From positions 67,010,403 through 67,074,402 of the forward strand of contig CM064426.1 in NCBI GenBank assembly GCA_032690845.1: DNA of 64,000 bases. Reading direction: 5' to 3'. Origin of the DNA: Eleusine coracana subsp. coracana (lineage: Eukaryota; Streptophyta; Magnoliopsida; Poales; Poaceae). A program made the position numbers and the translations under genes. Numbering within the stretch: position 1 is the first letter of the stretch; each line of letters opens with the position of its first letter. Shown here piece after piece: positions 23,295 through 35,599 of the stretch. The notes under the pieces were generated by a model. The model was given only the letters and a program-made list of their open reading frames with translations, had not been told where the DNA came from and did not search any database.

Positions 23295-26200
23295 ATGTCG
23301 TCGTCTTTCCTCGGCGAACAACAAGCAGGCTGCTTCAATACGGATGGTCTGCCCCCACCGGTGGACCATCGTAGCACCGCCGGCGTGCGCGAGGGCCGCG
23401 GGCTGCCGGTGTCGTGCATCCACGACGGCAGCGCCCTCCTGGACGAGGACGAGCTGAGAGACGCCCTCCATGACAGGATCTGCGGGCACTACGTGGCCGC
23501 GTTTAAGCTCCTCCCAGTGGCCGAGCACACGGACCTGATCGCGTGCCTGGACTTGAACGGCGGCGGCATCTGCGTGGGCCTCCTGGAGCCCCGATCCAAC
23601 ATCGTCGTGAACGCCGTGATCGAGTATGACTGGAGGCAGAGGCAGAGCACGTGGCGCGAGCCGCGGTGGCCTGCGTGGGACGACATCGGGGAGGACGTGA
23701 AGCGCGAGTTCGACGAGAAGAGGCGGTGGCTCGTGCCGGCGCAGCTATCCGTCAACGGCCTCGTCACGTTCCTCTGCTACTACTTCCGCTATCTCTCCGC
23801 ACCACAGGCTCTGGGTTATCTGTACCTCGCCAACGCCGACCTCGTGGTCGCTATGGGGCTGGTTGAGATGGACCTCGCCAACAGCAGCTATTACACGTTC
23901 CATTGGCCCTGCCGCTGGAGGACGTTCGTTGCTCTGTTTCTCGCTGCAAAGAGCGCGCAACACCCGGACCCCTACGATGTCGCCGTACTCAGCCACCGGC
24001 GTTTTTGATGCAGACCAGGCGGGGAGGTTCCAGCCGAATCTCGGGAAGCACCCTATCTCCGCCGGCTTCCTACCCCAAGTCCTCGCCTTCCTGCACCGCT
24101 CACACACTCTCGCAGCTGATGATCTCCGTGACATTGCCAGGGTGCTCCACCTGCATTTCTCCTTGCCACTCGAAGATGATGGCCAGCTTCTTCCACAGCA
24201 CAAGACGGCTGATGATGACCATGTGCGGAGCATAAAACGTCAGATACTCGCCAAAAAAATGGCAGGAAAATTCGAGCGTGACCAACTGCACATCATCACA
24301 AAACTGGACATGATGCTTAACAACAGCGATTCGTCATCAGATGGCAAGAAAGAGGTAATATAAATTAACTCGTTAAATTAATCGTCTATTACTTACGTAC
24401 TAATATATATCCAAAACGATGCTGATTTGGGACTATACAACAGTGCGTGGACACATTTCACTTTAATAAGCATGCATCAAATAACTTTTCACTTTAAAAT
24501 AAGACATGGTATGGATATATTTTTTTTCAAACTAGTTCCATTTTGTGTTACATATTTTTCCCTCCATATTGTTCATGTAGTTGTAGTAGTGATTCAATTT
24601 TTATTTCTAGAGTACATTTCATAAAACCCCAGGTTTTGTTGTCCCGTCGTCACAAAATCCTAGGTTTTTTGGCTCGTGTCACATAATTAACCACATGTTT
24701 TATCGGCATATTGTTTCACAAAATCCCATATCTCCATCAAGAATTAACAAACAAATATGGTAAATGAAGAACTCTGATTTCATGCTTCCATGACACATGT
24801 ATTCCGATTGATACAATCAATGGAAAAAATTGAGTCGTATTTATGACCAAGTTATTAATCTCCCAATACAAAACTTAGATCCACCTAAGTATATTCATAC
24901 TATTTTGATAGGGGTGGGGTTTTGTGAAACAATAGAACCATAAAACACGGAGTTATGTGGAATGAGCCAAAATATATATCTTGGGTTTTGTGACATAAGG
25001 ACCATAAAACATAGGGGTTCATGAAATTTACTCATTTCATAATGTTGGTAACCTTGTCGATACCCAGAACAATAGTATTCTGTGGAGGGAGAAATTTCTG
25101 TTTCATTCTAGGAAAAAATCTATTACAAATTATTATGTTATTATCCTAAAATTAGTGGCTTTAATCTATGAAATATTTCATTCCATTTTGTATCATCTCT
25201 ATTCTCTAATTAACTTGGCCGCACTGGTTATAATCCTTTCAGCTGTTGATAGCTTTTTGTTTATCATCTCATTCATTTGATATTTTGACAAAAGCTAAAA
25301 TTACATATCTGAGTGGCTTGAGTGTCTCAATTTTCTTATAATTGTTTATCATAGGGAAAAATAGTAAAACATATATTTGTCCTTTGTGAAAATGGAGGAA
25401 CTTGATTAAACATTTAAAATTAGTTTTGGACATAGATCAACAAATATAAGGTATTAAAATTTATTGGACAAACACAATAGTTAGGCACCTCAATGAAAGC
25501 TTTGACACTTTAAGAAATAATCTGGAACTTACTTGACGTATTTTTATATATTAAGAAACTATATGTATATCTTAATATGCCCACTACACTTGTTATTAAC
25601 TGTTCAGATCCTGCATTTGCATGATTTTAGGTCCTTTGCGTGTTCGGTGGAGAAAAAAAATTCTATAGAGAAAAAGAGTTCTTCCATGTCAACTTTCTGG
25701 CTCGCGATGTAAATGAAGCTCACTGGAATCTTTTCTTTGCACAAATCTCAGACACACGCCGTGAAGAACATCACTTCACTAAATATAAGTCGTTCTTCAC
25801 CCCGCTGGTATTGTCAGAAGGGTTAGATACCTCCGTGTCAAAAATGGAAGGCACAGCTTTGTCAGCAATGGCCTTAAGTGCAGGTATGTAATCGTCCCTT
25901 CATCTCCTATTGCTACGGTCATTTTAGTGACATCAACATTTTAATTAAGACCGCTGCCTTTTTGCATAAATATATATCTTTCAACCATCAACTCCACAAA
26001 TCTTTACCATTTAGTCTCCTAACTAAAACGGTTCACTTTTTCATCCCCCCATGTACTAAAATAGCAATACCTTATGAGTTTCTTTCATCTTTACAAATTT
26101 TGGTCATGGCAAATGAAAATATTCCTTGCTTGTATTAACACCTTTCTATTGTAGGAACTTATATACCTAATATAATAAGCTGTACAAAGTCTATATATAT

Positions 26201-26992
26201 ATAGGTTACAAATACTCCACAGGCGTGGGCCAAAATTTTCTAGAAGTTTACACAACGTAGAAAAAATTCATTATTTTTTATATTGTCGCCGGTGTGCATC
26301 ACATCACTTAAATGAAACTGCATGCATGTGTTAAACATCACTCTAACATTTAGTTATTATCATAACTGGGTACACCTTGCTTTTTTTTTCAAATGACCAA
26401 AATATAAATGCAAACACACTCACACATACGAGTACTCTTACAAAAACACACACAGAGACTCTACTTGTATAAACACCTTCAAAGGACTGGTATGGCTTGA
26501 TTTTGAGATTGACAAAGTTATCAGACATGTCTCGCACTATCCCAGAAACATTGCCTCGTATTGAAAAATAAATAAATAAAACATAAGACTCATATCAAAT
26601 CTGGTATTTAAACCAGATTGATTGGTTCTACCACAAAGAACAGCTGCCCTTGTAAACTTTTTTTTCAATATGCTAATTTCTTCAAGAGAGGTATTAAATG
26701 GGAAAGTTGTAACGTATATGTCTTACTTATGTATTATTATTATACTTTGTATGATATAGGCCGTTGCCTCGCGTGCGAGTGGACAATGGAAAGGATTTTG
26801 CACCCAGTTTCCAAGGAGTACGTGTCAAGGAATGATAAACACTTCATTTATAATCTTCGGGTTGTATGTGAGGAGGCACTACGTTTTTATGATACAGAAC
26901 ACAAGTCAGATTATATCTACTTCAACGATCAAAAGGATATCAGACTTATCAAGCAGCTAAATTCTATGGTGGATAAAGTGTTTTTTTACTGA
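23295..26992 (+). CDS. PIR2-like helical / DUF3615 protein, three exons, frameshift in exon 1
   Basis: Exon 1 runs 23295-24354, exon 2 25631-25883 and exon 3 26760-26992, with GT-AG borders and agreeing phases between exons 1-2 and 2-3. The N-terminal half reads like the PIR2-like helical domain common in uncharacterised grass proteins (LPVAEHTDLIACLDLNGGG, later FRYLSAPQALGYLYLANADL). Exon 2 (FFHVNFLARDVNEAHWNLFF) and exon 3 (GRCLACEWTMERILHP) match the DUF3615 region that usually follows. Function is unknown. The first frame hits TGA at 24006, while the homologous continuation (DADQAGRFQPNLGKHP) is in the next frame, so a one-base shift sits in or next to the T5 run at 24002-24006. Without it the protein would be about 515 residues. 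A decaying gene and an assembly error are both possible. Intron 1 holds a MITE. Confidence 0.65.
24611..25032. mobile_element. Inverted-repeat MITE in intron 1 of the DUF3615 gene
   Basis: The two ends, each 75-80 bases, are imperfect inverted repeats: AGTACATTTCATAAAACCCC at the left against AGTAAATTTCATGAACCCC when the right end is read on the minus strand. Both go on to a 'gtcacaaaa.cc' phrase and a 'ttttggctc' phrase. There is no coding capacity and the target duplication was not resolved. Confidence 0.65.
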
Positions 26993-27044
26993 GCTTGAAG
27001 TAGTCAAATGGAACACTGAATGATATTTTAGGATGTTTTATCTG

Positions 27045-27050
27045 AATAAA
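27045..27050 (+). terminator. Poly(A) signal candidate for the DUF3615 gene
   Basis: AATAAA lies 53 bases after the TGA at 26990-26992, in the expected position for a short 3' UTR. Confidence 0.4.
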
Positions 27051-28290
27051 GATAGAGATTTTATATTTTTATTAAATGATGTGTCATAAACATGGCAAGA
27101 AAGTTATAAAGAAAAATATAAAAATAGTTCATCTTGATGAAATGAGCTATAAACAATTTCTTAGATAGATATCATGAAATAGTATTAAAAGAAAACTTTC
27201 ATTCCATCTTATAGGGAACCAATAAAACAAAATATAGTTGTGTTAGTTGTATTGAAACATAATAAATAAATACATACATAATAAAGATGATTTTATTTAT
27301 GATAAAATACTTTTGATGAGATGACATTCTTAAAAGCAAAAAAATACAAATTCCATAGTTGCAACCGCTTCGATGCCAATGCCGGTCGAGCCGAAAAGAG
27401 TCGAGGAAAAAAATCAGGCGATGTGTTTTGTGCAGTTCACAGGTCAACCCGAATCATTTTTTTTTTGTTTCTTTAAGACCACCCTGAACCGGTTTGAGGC
27501 TGATGGAAGCCGTCCGCATGTTATTACTTAAAAGACAAAATAAAATATAAAAATCCGACTCCCTTCATCCTTGAGCGAGGTCACTGTTGCATTCGTCCTC
27601 CACCGCCACCTGCACTGCCTCCCATCTTCCCACCGCCAAGCCCTGGGAACCTACGCGATTTGATGAACCTCCGACGCCTCGGGGAAGCCGTCTCTCCCCA
27701 CTCTTCCGATTCTTCGGTGAAGAAGCTTTCGAGTGTGGCAACATTAATTTATTTTCGTAATAGAGGATAAAACTATCAAACAATTACATATATATCAAAC
27801 AAAGTAATAGAAATTGGACTGTACATTCGTGAAACATTTGACAAACTTCACCAATATATGTAAAAAAAGATATGAAGGCTAGATAAAATGAAGGACCATG
27901 GTTTAATTTCTAGTGTTTCAAATGCAAAGTAGATGATTCATCACAAATAAACGATACAATATATTTCAAATAATAGTAACAAGCACCAAAACTTATTTTG
28001 AAGCTTATACTATTACCTTAATTAATTTATCCTCATGTGAATACTGTATATTAAGAATTATGAAGAAGTGAATAATATTTGAGTTCAAACCTGTATTCAA
28101 TTTTCATTTAAAAATGAACAAATTCAAATAATTCTCAAACCAATTAATTTTTGCGTGTGGTATTTGGGCTAATTTTTCATTTCTCTCTTGCACCAACAGC
28201 CCGAAGCAAGTAGCAATCCGTAATGCAGAGTAAAGAGTCTAAGTTGGCTTAATATTTTTTATTTTTATTTTTATTCTAAACATCTAATAT
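27051..28290. other. AT-rich stretch with one GC-rich patch
   Basis: No gene is supported. 27565-27730 is a GC-rich patch rich in CCGCC and CTCC that could be a first exon or 5' UTR of a lost gene, but no ATG-led frame links to the exon-like pieces further right. Confidence 0.3.
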
Positions 28291-28830
28291 GATACAACAT
28301 TGTCCATTTGAATTAAGGACCTTGACGGTTACAAATTTTGAGCCGTGTATGGACAAAAAATTTTATATGATTGTTTCTCAAAATGCAATGAGGTATGTAC
28401 ATATATTTTGGTAAGTTTATTATCTTATCATCAATATTACTTAATATGATAAAAAGAAAAAAAAATTAAATACATAGATTTCTAATATAACAAATTTTGA
28501 ACCAGATATACACTACCAAACATTCATAGGTTACTTGAATTGAAGGGTATTTCTTGCATGATAACCAAAAGTCTTCTAATAACTAAATTGTATATTTTTT
28601 TTGCTGCTAATCAAATATTTAATTATCAATTTGTAGGTATGTGGTATTGTTATTGATAGAAATAATGCTGACAAGATAACAATTTCAACACATGTAGAAT
28701 TTTTAATACGAGATTATGCTCAGGAATCAATGATAACAACAAACCTAAAGCTCAAACCTGATAACAAAGGTCTTCTTAATCTGAAGATTGGATGGGCTAA
28801 GACGAACCTCGATAGAACAAGAGGCTAGGT
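28290..28830 (+). pseudogene. Unknown gene remnant, two exon-like pieces
   Basis: Piece 1 (about 28290-28393) reads FELRTLTVTNFEPCMDKKFY and stops at an AG|GTATGT donor. Piece 2 (28637-28829) starts after a TTTGTAG acceptor, reads VCGIVIDRNNADKITIST and later MITTNLKLKPDNKGLLNLK, and ends in TAG followed by GTAAGT. Codon texture looks like a real protein against a very AT-rich background. The two pieces do not join in phase with these splice sites, so the gene is broken or my borders are wrong. Family not recognised. Confidence 0.35.
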
Positions 28831-28849
28831 AAGTATGGGGGTGATTATA

Positions 28850-30400
28850 TGTTTTTTCTTGTTTAATTTTTAGTTTATATATGTTGGAAAATCGATGTTC
28901 TTAAACTACCACCAACTTCTGAGAAATAGTACTAAATTGGTGTGATACCACTTTTTCTATGGACCCAAACCGCTAGTTTACTCCACAATAAGAAGGCCTT
29001 TACTCTACTATGTTAGTTCGGGAGACAAACTCTCTACAAAAGAGCTCAATTTTTATTTGCAACACAAACTTGATACACATACATGCCTCTAGGTAGGTGG
29101 CTATCTATAACTCAACATGACACACACTAAGTCATGACACCTTACAGGTGAGAAGACACTTCTATTCATATTTGTACATAGTCACTAGAATGTTATCTCC
29201 ATATTTTTCTAACCTAAATATCCTAGCTTAGAATTCTCTTATCCTTATATACTATCTGGATATTTCTTATCATATATTAATATCTAGGTTCTACACTCTT
29301 CTTTACTTTGCCATGAAAAAATGGTTCTAAACTCTTCTATGACACATATCTTCTCTGTTGGGCTTCCTCAAATATTCTAGAATATTTCAAGGATCCATTG
29401 TATTCAAGGATCCATTGTAACAACTAAACAGTATACTCTATGTTTACCATTTTTCCACAATTTAAAATATAAAAGTCTTAGAATTTACGTATAAGCACAT
29501 ATAATCGATAGCTTTTGTTTAATCTACAAACCTTGTTATTAGTTTCTACATTTAAGTTTGTCTTCTTTCGGAACTAAGCGAGGTAGCATACTTACCGGAT
29601 GAGTCATGTAGTATGATTATTCAGATGATGGAAGGTAAGTTTCTGCTTTGAATTCATAGTAGATTTCTCTGTTTTTTTTGGTACAAATACTCAAATTTAA
29701 CCTTTTTCACTTTTGACTAATTTCAGTCATAGTTCACGGAGCCCTGATCATGCGTAATCTGTTTTGCGACAAACATTTTCAGCCTAGATGCTTTGTTTAA
29801 GGTTGCTGCAGTGTACCAGTGTATTATAGTGTTGACTACTTGATTGTACCAACAAGAGCTTTCTTGACAGAGTACTCCATGTATGTGTAGTCCGCTTTGC
29901 GAGAGAAACCATGTGACTGCTCTATTTCATGGCCCTGGATTCATGTTGTATGTGACTTGTTTGCTTCTAGTTGTTTGCAGTCGGCAAGGTAAGTTCTTTT
30001 GTTTCCTATGCACTATTTCTTGTTTGATGTTACACAATTTAGATTATCATAAATCCAAGTGTTGAATGATGTTTTCATAAGAACAATAACTTCTTGTTTC
30101 CTAATCTCCTTTTGATTGAGAAGGTTCAATATGAGTGAGTGCCTACTCACCTCTACACGGTCTTGAAAATCAGGTTGGAGCAATATAACACATTCAAAAG
30201 TATTCTGAACATATCAGATTAAACCACATAACCTAAAAATTACTCCACCACAAAACCCATTAACTAAACTCTTATCACAGGTTTGACGTGGAGAATGCGG
30301 AATGAACTAGAGGCTTTATGAACTCGATCAAGTTCTCAAAGGTAAGTACTTTCCAAATTCTTCTTTTTTGTAGAGTAAGTTTCCATGGGTCCAAATCTTG
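28850..30400. other. AT-rich intergenic stretch
   Basis: Only short chance ORFs. A repeated GGATCCATTGTA phrase near 29389-29417 is a small local duplication. No RNA gene or element end was found. Confidence 0.4.
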
Positions 30401-30419
30401 GACTTGGAAATTCATTTTA

Positions 30420-31195
30420 ACAATTAGAAAACATATGGCTACTGCCATTCAATGGCATCTTTCTTCCGATGATGTCTCCATCTGAAATGAACTTTGGTGT
30501 CCTCTTTGGCCTAAAATTGATGAATATTTCTCAAACGAAGCTATGAATTCTACTCTTCCTGTCAAAGTTTCTGATTTATGGCTTCATCAACCTAAAAGGT
30601 GGAGTGTTGATCTTTAAAACTATGTGTTTGGTCTAGAATTTTCCAACTCTATTTTGTAGATCCCTCTTACACAATGCAATGACAGAGATATTGTTATTTG
30701 GAAGCCGAATAGATCAGGTAAGTGGACTGCTCGAAGTGCCTACAATCATATTCATCAAGGAAAATTTGAAAATGCGGTTAGCAAATCACATCTCTCTCCC
30801 TAAAGCTAAATTAGTTATCAAACATATATGGGAGAATAAACAGATCCTCCCTAGAGTCCAAATGTTTATTTGGAGGCTTATAACTAAAAAATATTGCTTC
30901 AGCAAAAACAGTTAATAGAAGAGTCAATAGTGTTTCTTCTTTTTGCTCAAGATGCAATAATATTGAAAATGACGAGCATTTATTTTTCCATTGTCATTTC
31001 TCTTGTGCTGTTTGGTTTACTTCTCTGTTGGGTTTTAGAACTGATGAATTGTGTGGCTCATGTGCTCACAACCTTAGCCATATGATTGAGAACTTGAACT
31101 CTCAAGAACATACTGATCTTGCCTTTTGTATCTTATATATATTTGGAAGGCCAAAAGTAATTGGTGTTACAGAATTGATGAAGGATGTTAATGAC
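30420..31195 (+). mobile_element. Non-LTR retrotransposon (LINE) remnant, zf-RVT region
   Basis: Translated pieces in shifting frames follow the order typical of the C-terminal end of plant LINE ORF2. First comes a region with WCPLWPKIDEYFS and VSDLWLHQPKRW; then DRDIVIWKPNRSGKWTARSAY near 30680-30750; then IKHIWENKQILPRVQMFIWR near 30820-30880. It ends in a zinc-binding zf-RVT motif, C-x2-C-x7-H-x4-C, with FHCHFSCAVWF near 30940-31010. Stops and frame changes show that it is dead. The reverse-transcriptase core and the 5' part are missing, and the exact ends and tail were not identified. Confidence 0.7.
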
Positions 31196-31797
31196 TGAAT
31201 AAACTCAATTTATTTTTATTAAATTTCTTTAGAATTTCTCTTAAATTAACCACTAAAATAGGTCAAATTCCAACAATTAAAGGTCTACAAATAAAAAGTT
31301 GAACATGTCCAATAGAATAGAAGTATATCCTCAAATCTTTGCTGAGTTAGGCAAACCAAACCATTTTTGAGCTCTCAATTATTTTGTGGTGTTATATATC
31401 TGGTGACTAGTGAATCTAATATCGGTGTTACAGTGTTATATAATGAATGAATCTCCCAAGTCACAAAAAAAGTGTTTCTTGGGCTTCACCGTGTCCGGAA
31501 GGTGATATAGTCATGGGGACCGCAATCATCGCTGCTATGTTGTCGAACATGTATGAAGCATGATAGGGCATGGATAGGAGCCAATTTGGAACTTTGTTTT
31601 TATAAACTAACAATTTATGGTTCTGATATTATATTTTTTAAACCAACAATGTAGTGAGCATTCATAGTATGTACTATACTACTTCTCTAGATCATAATGC
31701 AAAGACTAAGGTATGAGTCATCATTGAATTTCTATGGATGCCTCTGTTTAAAGCGTAAGGCCATTCTTCAGAATTGACACGCTGTAGTTGGTGTTAA
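31196..31797. other. Non-coding stretch
   Basis: AT-rich; nothing recognised between the LINE remnant and the next MITE. Confidence 0.4.
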
Positions 31798-32132
31798 GGG
31801 TGTGTTTGATAAAGATTTTATTTATGCTAAAAATTGTTTATATTATAATTTATTTGTTAAAAATACTTATATAACTTATCTAACTTATTATAACATAAGC
31901 AATTAAGTTGTTTGACAAAATAGCTTATCACATAGCTTATCTTGAAAAGATATGACCCATATACTAAAAAAGCAAGTTTTTCTTGCTTATGGCTTATAGT
32001 ACAAAAGGGTTTTAGCTTATGAGTATTTATTGTAATAAGTGTTTATGCCTTTAAAATGTTTGGTAGAGCTTATGACTTATGAAAGCATAAGCTACTCAAT
32101 AAACTGGTACATAAACTCTACCAAACACACCG
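31798..32132. mobile_element. Tourist/PIF-like MITE, TAA target duplication
   Basis: Left end GGGTGTGTTTGATAAAG, right end on the minus strand CGGTGTGTTTGGTAGAG, flanked by TAA (31795-31797 and 32133-32135). The 335-bp AT-rich interior repeats 'agcttat' and 'cttatg' phrases in both orientations. There is no transposase. Confidence 0.65.
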
Positions 32133-33070
32133 TAACAATGTCAACAACCAGGGAAGGTAACCACTACTAAGATCTTATAATAAACAATGCAGGTTGTGCA
32201 AATATCATATCTTGTTATGACACTAAGTTGGGGAGACCTAAAAACTAGAAACATAAGTCATCAACTATGTTTTTGATCATTGATCAATTCCCTTGGTTTA
32301 CCAAATAGCTGTTGATATTTGTTACTCTGTTTGCGGTGCACGCTGCCTTGGTGAAATAAAGACGCTAGGATATTTAGGAATTACGATGGAATGTCAGGTT
32401 TCCATTAGTTTTCTTATATCATCATCTTGAGAAAATGTCTTACATCACCATGATGTTTTCTTTGATCATTCATCCCTAAATCTGTTGAGACTTGTGAAAT
32501 CGGCAAAATCTGTCTTTCCTGTTGGGAAGTCATGGGACCCTACACAACTTTATCTACAGGGTACATTCACCATGGGTTAAGCCATTGCTATCGAAATGTA
32601 TGCAGGTGGAGAAACAACATTGATCTTGCCAAATGGATAAAAGATCCTCTGTTAGCCTATACCAGTGCAAAGAAAGATAGAGAGGAAAAAAAAAAAGAAA
32701 TTGCCCAGCGCATGTGTCATGGCGCTTTCCCAGTCAAGGTGCTGGGGTGGCGTGGGCTTGGATACAAATTCCTTTGTTTGGGTATTGCTACGTGTGCATT
32801 CCGCACACATGCCACCAGCGCACGAGGAATGTTCTCGTGCTCTGTGTGTGCCGTCACTCGGCGAGCCGTTAGCGGTGGAGCCTCCATTTGAGAGCATAGG
32901 ATCAAGGTTATATCACCGGTACGGGACTAAGCAGTAAAAACAGACAGACACATCTGACACGCAGCGAATGTGCCAGAGTTTCTTATGGTCTCAGGCCGAG
33001 GAATGCCGAGTGGCGTTGAGTCAGCCCATATATGTCATCTGTTCTCCTTTCAAGCATCTTTTATTTTTAA
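32133..33070. other. Non-coding stretch with a weak 119-codon ORF
   Basis: An open frame at 32532-32891 starts with ATG but has no recognisable domain, crosses an A-rich run, and is overlapped by open frames on the other strand. I regard it as chance. No other feature was found. Confidence 0.3.
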
Positions 33071-33592
33071 GAAAAGTCTATTTTACTTTCCGAATAATCC
33101 ACTTTATTTAATTTACTTCCCAAACAAAATCTTGGCTTAATTTACTTTTTCAAACAATTCAAGTTCGTACAATTTACTCTCTGTTGTAATTTGTCTTTTT
33201 TATTTCTTATTGTCTCAGAATTTGATTCTCAAATTTTGCACTATGAAAGATTATAACAATCACTAAATAAAATATATTTTTCTATTTTTTTATAAATATT
33301 TTGTATATAATTTTAGAGCTCTATAGTTAAGGTAGTATTAGATATTATTAAAATATACGATATGTGCGTAAAATATACTTTATATTTTTTTAGCATAAGT
33401 TCTATAAAAATTATCATTGTACAAAATTTCAACACTAAATTTATATTGTACATAGAAACAAAAAAGATAAATTACATTAGGGAGTAAATTGCACTGATTT
33501 AAATTGTTTGAGGGAGTAAATTGAGCCAAGATTTTATTCGGGATGTAAATTGGACAAAGTGAATTGTTAGGGGAGTAAAATAGATTTTTCCC
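33071..33592. mobile_element. MITE with long inverted repeats
   Basis: About 90 bases at each end are inverted copies of one another: AAAAGTCTATTTTACTTTCC at the left against AAAAATCTATTTTACTCCCC read from the right, both continuing to an AAAATCTTGGCT phrase and 'caaacaatt'. The interior is AT-rich without genes. The target duplication was not resolved. Confidence 0.65.
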
Positions 33593-33698
33593 TTTATTTT
33601 TCTCTATCAGTTTGTTTTTTTAGATAATGCTCTATCAGTTTGGTAAGTGCTATCGATCCATATCTGGATGGAGAATTGAATTATCAAAATGTGTTACA

Positions 33699-34332
33699 GC
33701 AACTCCAAGAGACTAGGTAAAATACATTCTAAATTTGTCTGGCTTTAGCTAAAAATTAAACAACCTCAGAAAAACTAGAGCAAACCAACAGACTCTAAAA
33801 AAAATGTTCACTTTCATATTTAGGCCAGCCACGTCATTATTGGGCCTTTATGTTTTTATTAAGTCCAAGAAAAAATCTATTTTTCATGCGATTGCAATCG
33901 CTAGTTGTTCAGCCCACAAGCTCTCAGCCGTTGGATGCTCATCCATTGCACAATACGTCATCTTCAATCTCTGGCCAAATGTCACCGAGAAAGACTTTCT
34001 TCCTATCGACGGCCACTATGCGAAACATGACGTTGATTGCTAGTGTGGCCCGTGCTTCCCTTGCCGTATTTCTTCTCCTCCTTCTGATTCAGCAAGAAGA
34101 AGTCACATGAACAGGGAGCCAAGGGCGGGAACTGGACGTACTGAGCACACCGCACGCACAGGAAAAAGGGATGGCGAGCGAAACGCCCTCGCCAATTGTA
34201 GCTAGCGAAGAAACCGGGATGGAGAGCTCGGTATTTTGGAGAGAGACTTGAAGAGTCTGTTGGAGAGGTATTTTGGGTGCTATTAGCCAAATTTAGAGAA
34301 ACAAAAGGTTTTAACTAGGCTGTTGGAGTTGC
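33699..34332. mobile_element. MITE or small DNA transposon with GCAACTCCAA ends
   Basis: The left end GCAACTCCAAGAGACTAGGT pairs with the right end read on the minus strand, GCAACTCCAACAGCCTAGTT. The element is 634 bp and holds some less AT-rich DNA with short ORFs but no transposase. The ends resemble hAT-derived elements of grasses, but the 8-bp target duplication expected there was not seen. Confidence 0.55.
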
Positions 34333-35380
34333 TCTTATATCTTGTTTCAAAATATAAGGTGTGCATGTAACTTTTCCCGCGGTGCTCTTTGTTTTTCCCT
34401 GTTGCCATATTTCCACCCCGTTTTCAGCATTTACGAGCACTGGCATTACCACTATGGAACTAAAAAATCCCCAAACGCAATAGATTGGCAATCCTCCTGA
34501 CGAGAAATCTTAACGGCTGAACAATCTGAGGCACAAATGTCATATCAGATTTGATAGAATACAAACAGAGCTGGATACCGGGGCAGGATATGTACGTCAA
34601 GGTGTTTTCTTCTGCACATGGGATGCAAAGTGTTGGAGCTAAGGACAAGTAGACAGTTGGTCCGTTTGTCTCCTCCCCTTGCCAGTCCGCTCGCCCGAAA
34701 TCTTCTGGCGCATCTGTTCATTTGGACTAAATAAGATGCCATTAGTGGCAATCTAGTATTAACAACGAGATTGCATAAATGTATTTCTGTGGGCTTGACC
34801 TGATACAGTTGTTTGAACCCTAACTCTCTATCAATCTCCTCGGCCCTGTCGTGTAGCTAACCGATCACTGCACATGGGTTGCTTACCCTGAACGACCAGT
34901 TGCGACTTACCTCTACTGAACTCTCTCAGTCACATGGTCATGCATGATGATGGGTTCAGATTAATTAACAAATGCGAAAGGCAGGTTACCGGACGCATGC
35001 GCATGCATACATGCATGATGAACATGAACTGTGGTTAAGTTAAATATTTTTTGCTAGATCTTTCGGCTGCATGTCGGCACAAAAATCGATTGATTCCGAG
35101 TGTAGTTATCGTCGCGGAATGGCAGCGTGATGCAAGTTCACGACGAGATTGGCTCACGTGTCAGATGGTAAGTGTGCCTGATGCCCTGATGACCGGTCAA
35201 ATCATTAGGGGCATGTGAGCGCCCGAATCCCCTGTGCTGCTTGTTTGCTCGTCTGATCATGTGGTTAGGTCATAGATAGCTAAATCTAGGGTACTGAAAA
35301 TCACATGGCAGACAGTGCTGCCAGAGCAGTGGATTGATGATAATCTCGTCTTCATCGCCTCGATTAGCTTAGTATCTCTC

Positions 35381-35590
35381 TTAACTGAATCCCTGTTTGT
35401 TTGTACAGATTGAGGTAATAGGGGGATTCAGTTACAAGGGATTCAGTTACAACTAACAAATGTATACAAACAAACGAATAACTGAATCCCTGTTTGTTAC
35501 TTAATATCGCCTAACTAACAAATGTATACAAACAAACGTATAACTGAATCCCCGTTTGTTACTTGATCGCCTAACAAACAAATGTTTCCT
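35381..35590. repeat. Repeat cluster with ACTGAATCCC and ACAAACAAAC phrases
   Basis: CTGAATCCCTGTTTGTTAC-type and ACAAATGTATACAAACAAAC phrases each occur two or three times at about 70-base spacing, with inverted GGATTCAGTTACA copies near 35424-35450. This looks like a MITE that was internally duplicated. Confidence 0.6.
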
Positions 35591-35599
35591 CTACCGTAT

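Noticed and set aside
32532..32937. 119-codon plus frame
   Set aside because: No domain, crosses a poly-A run, and is matched by overlapping frames on the other strand.
35381..35590. A satellite array
   Set aside because: Only two to three units with inverted parts mixed in; better explained as an internally duplicated MITE.
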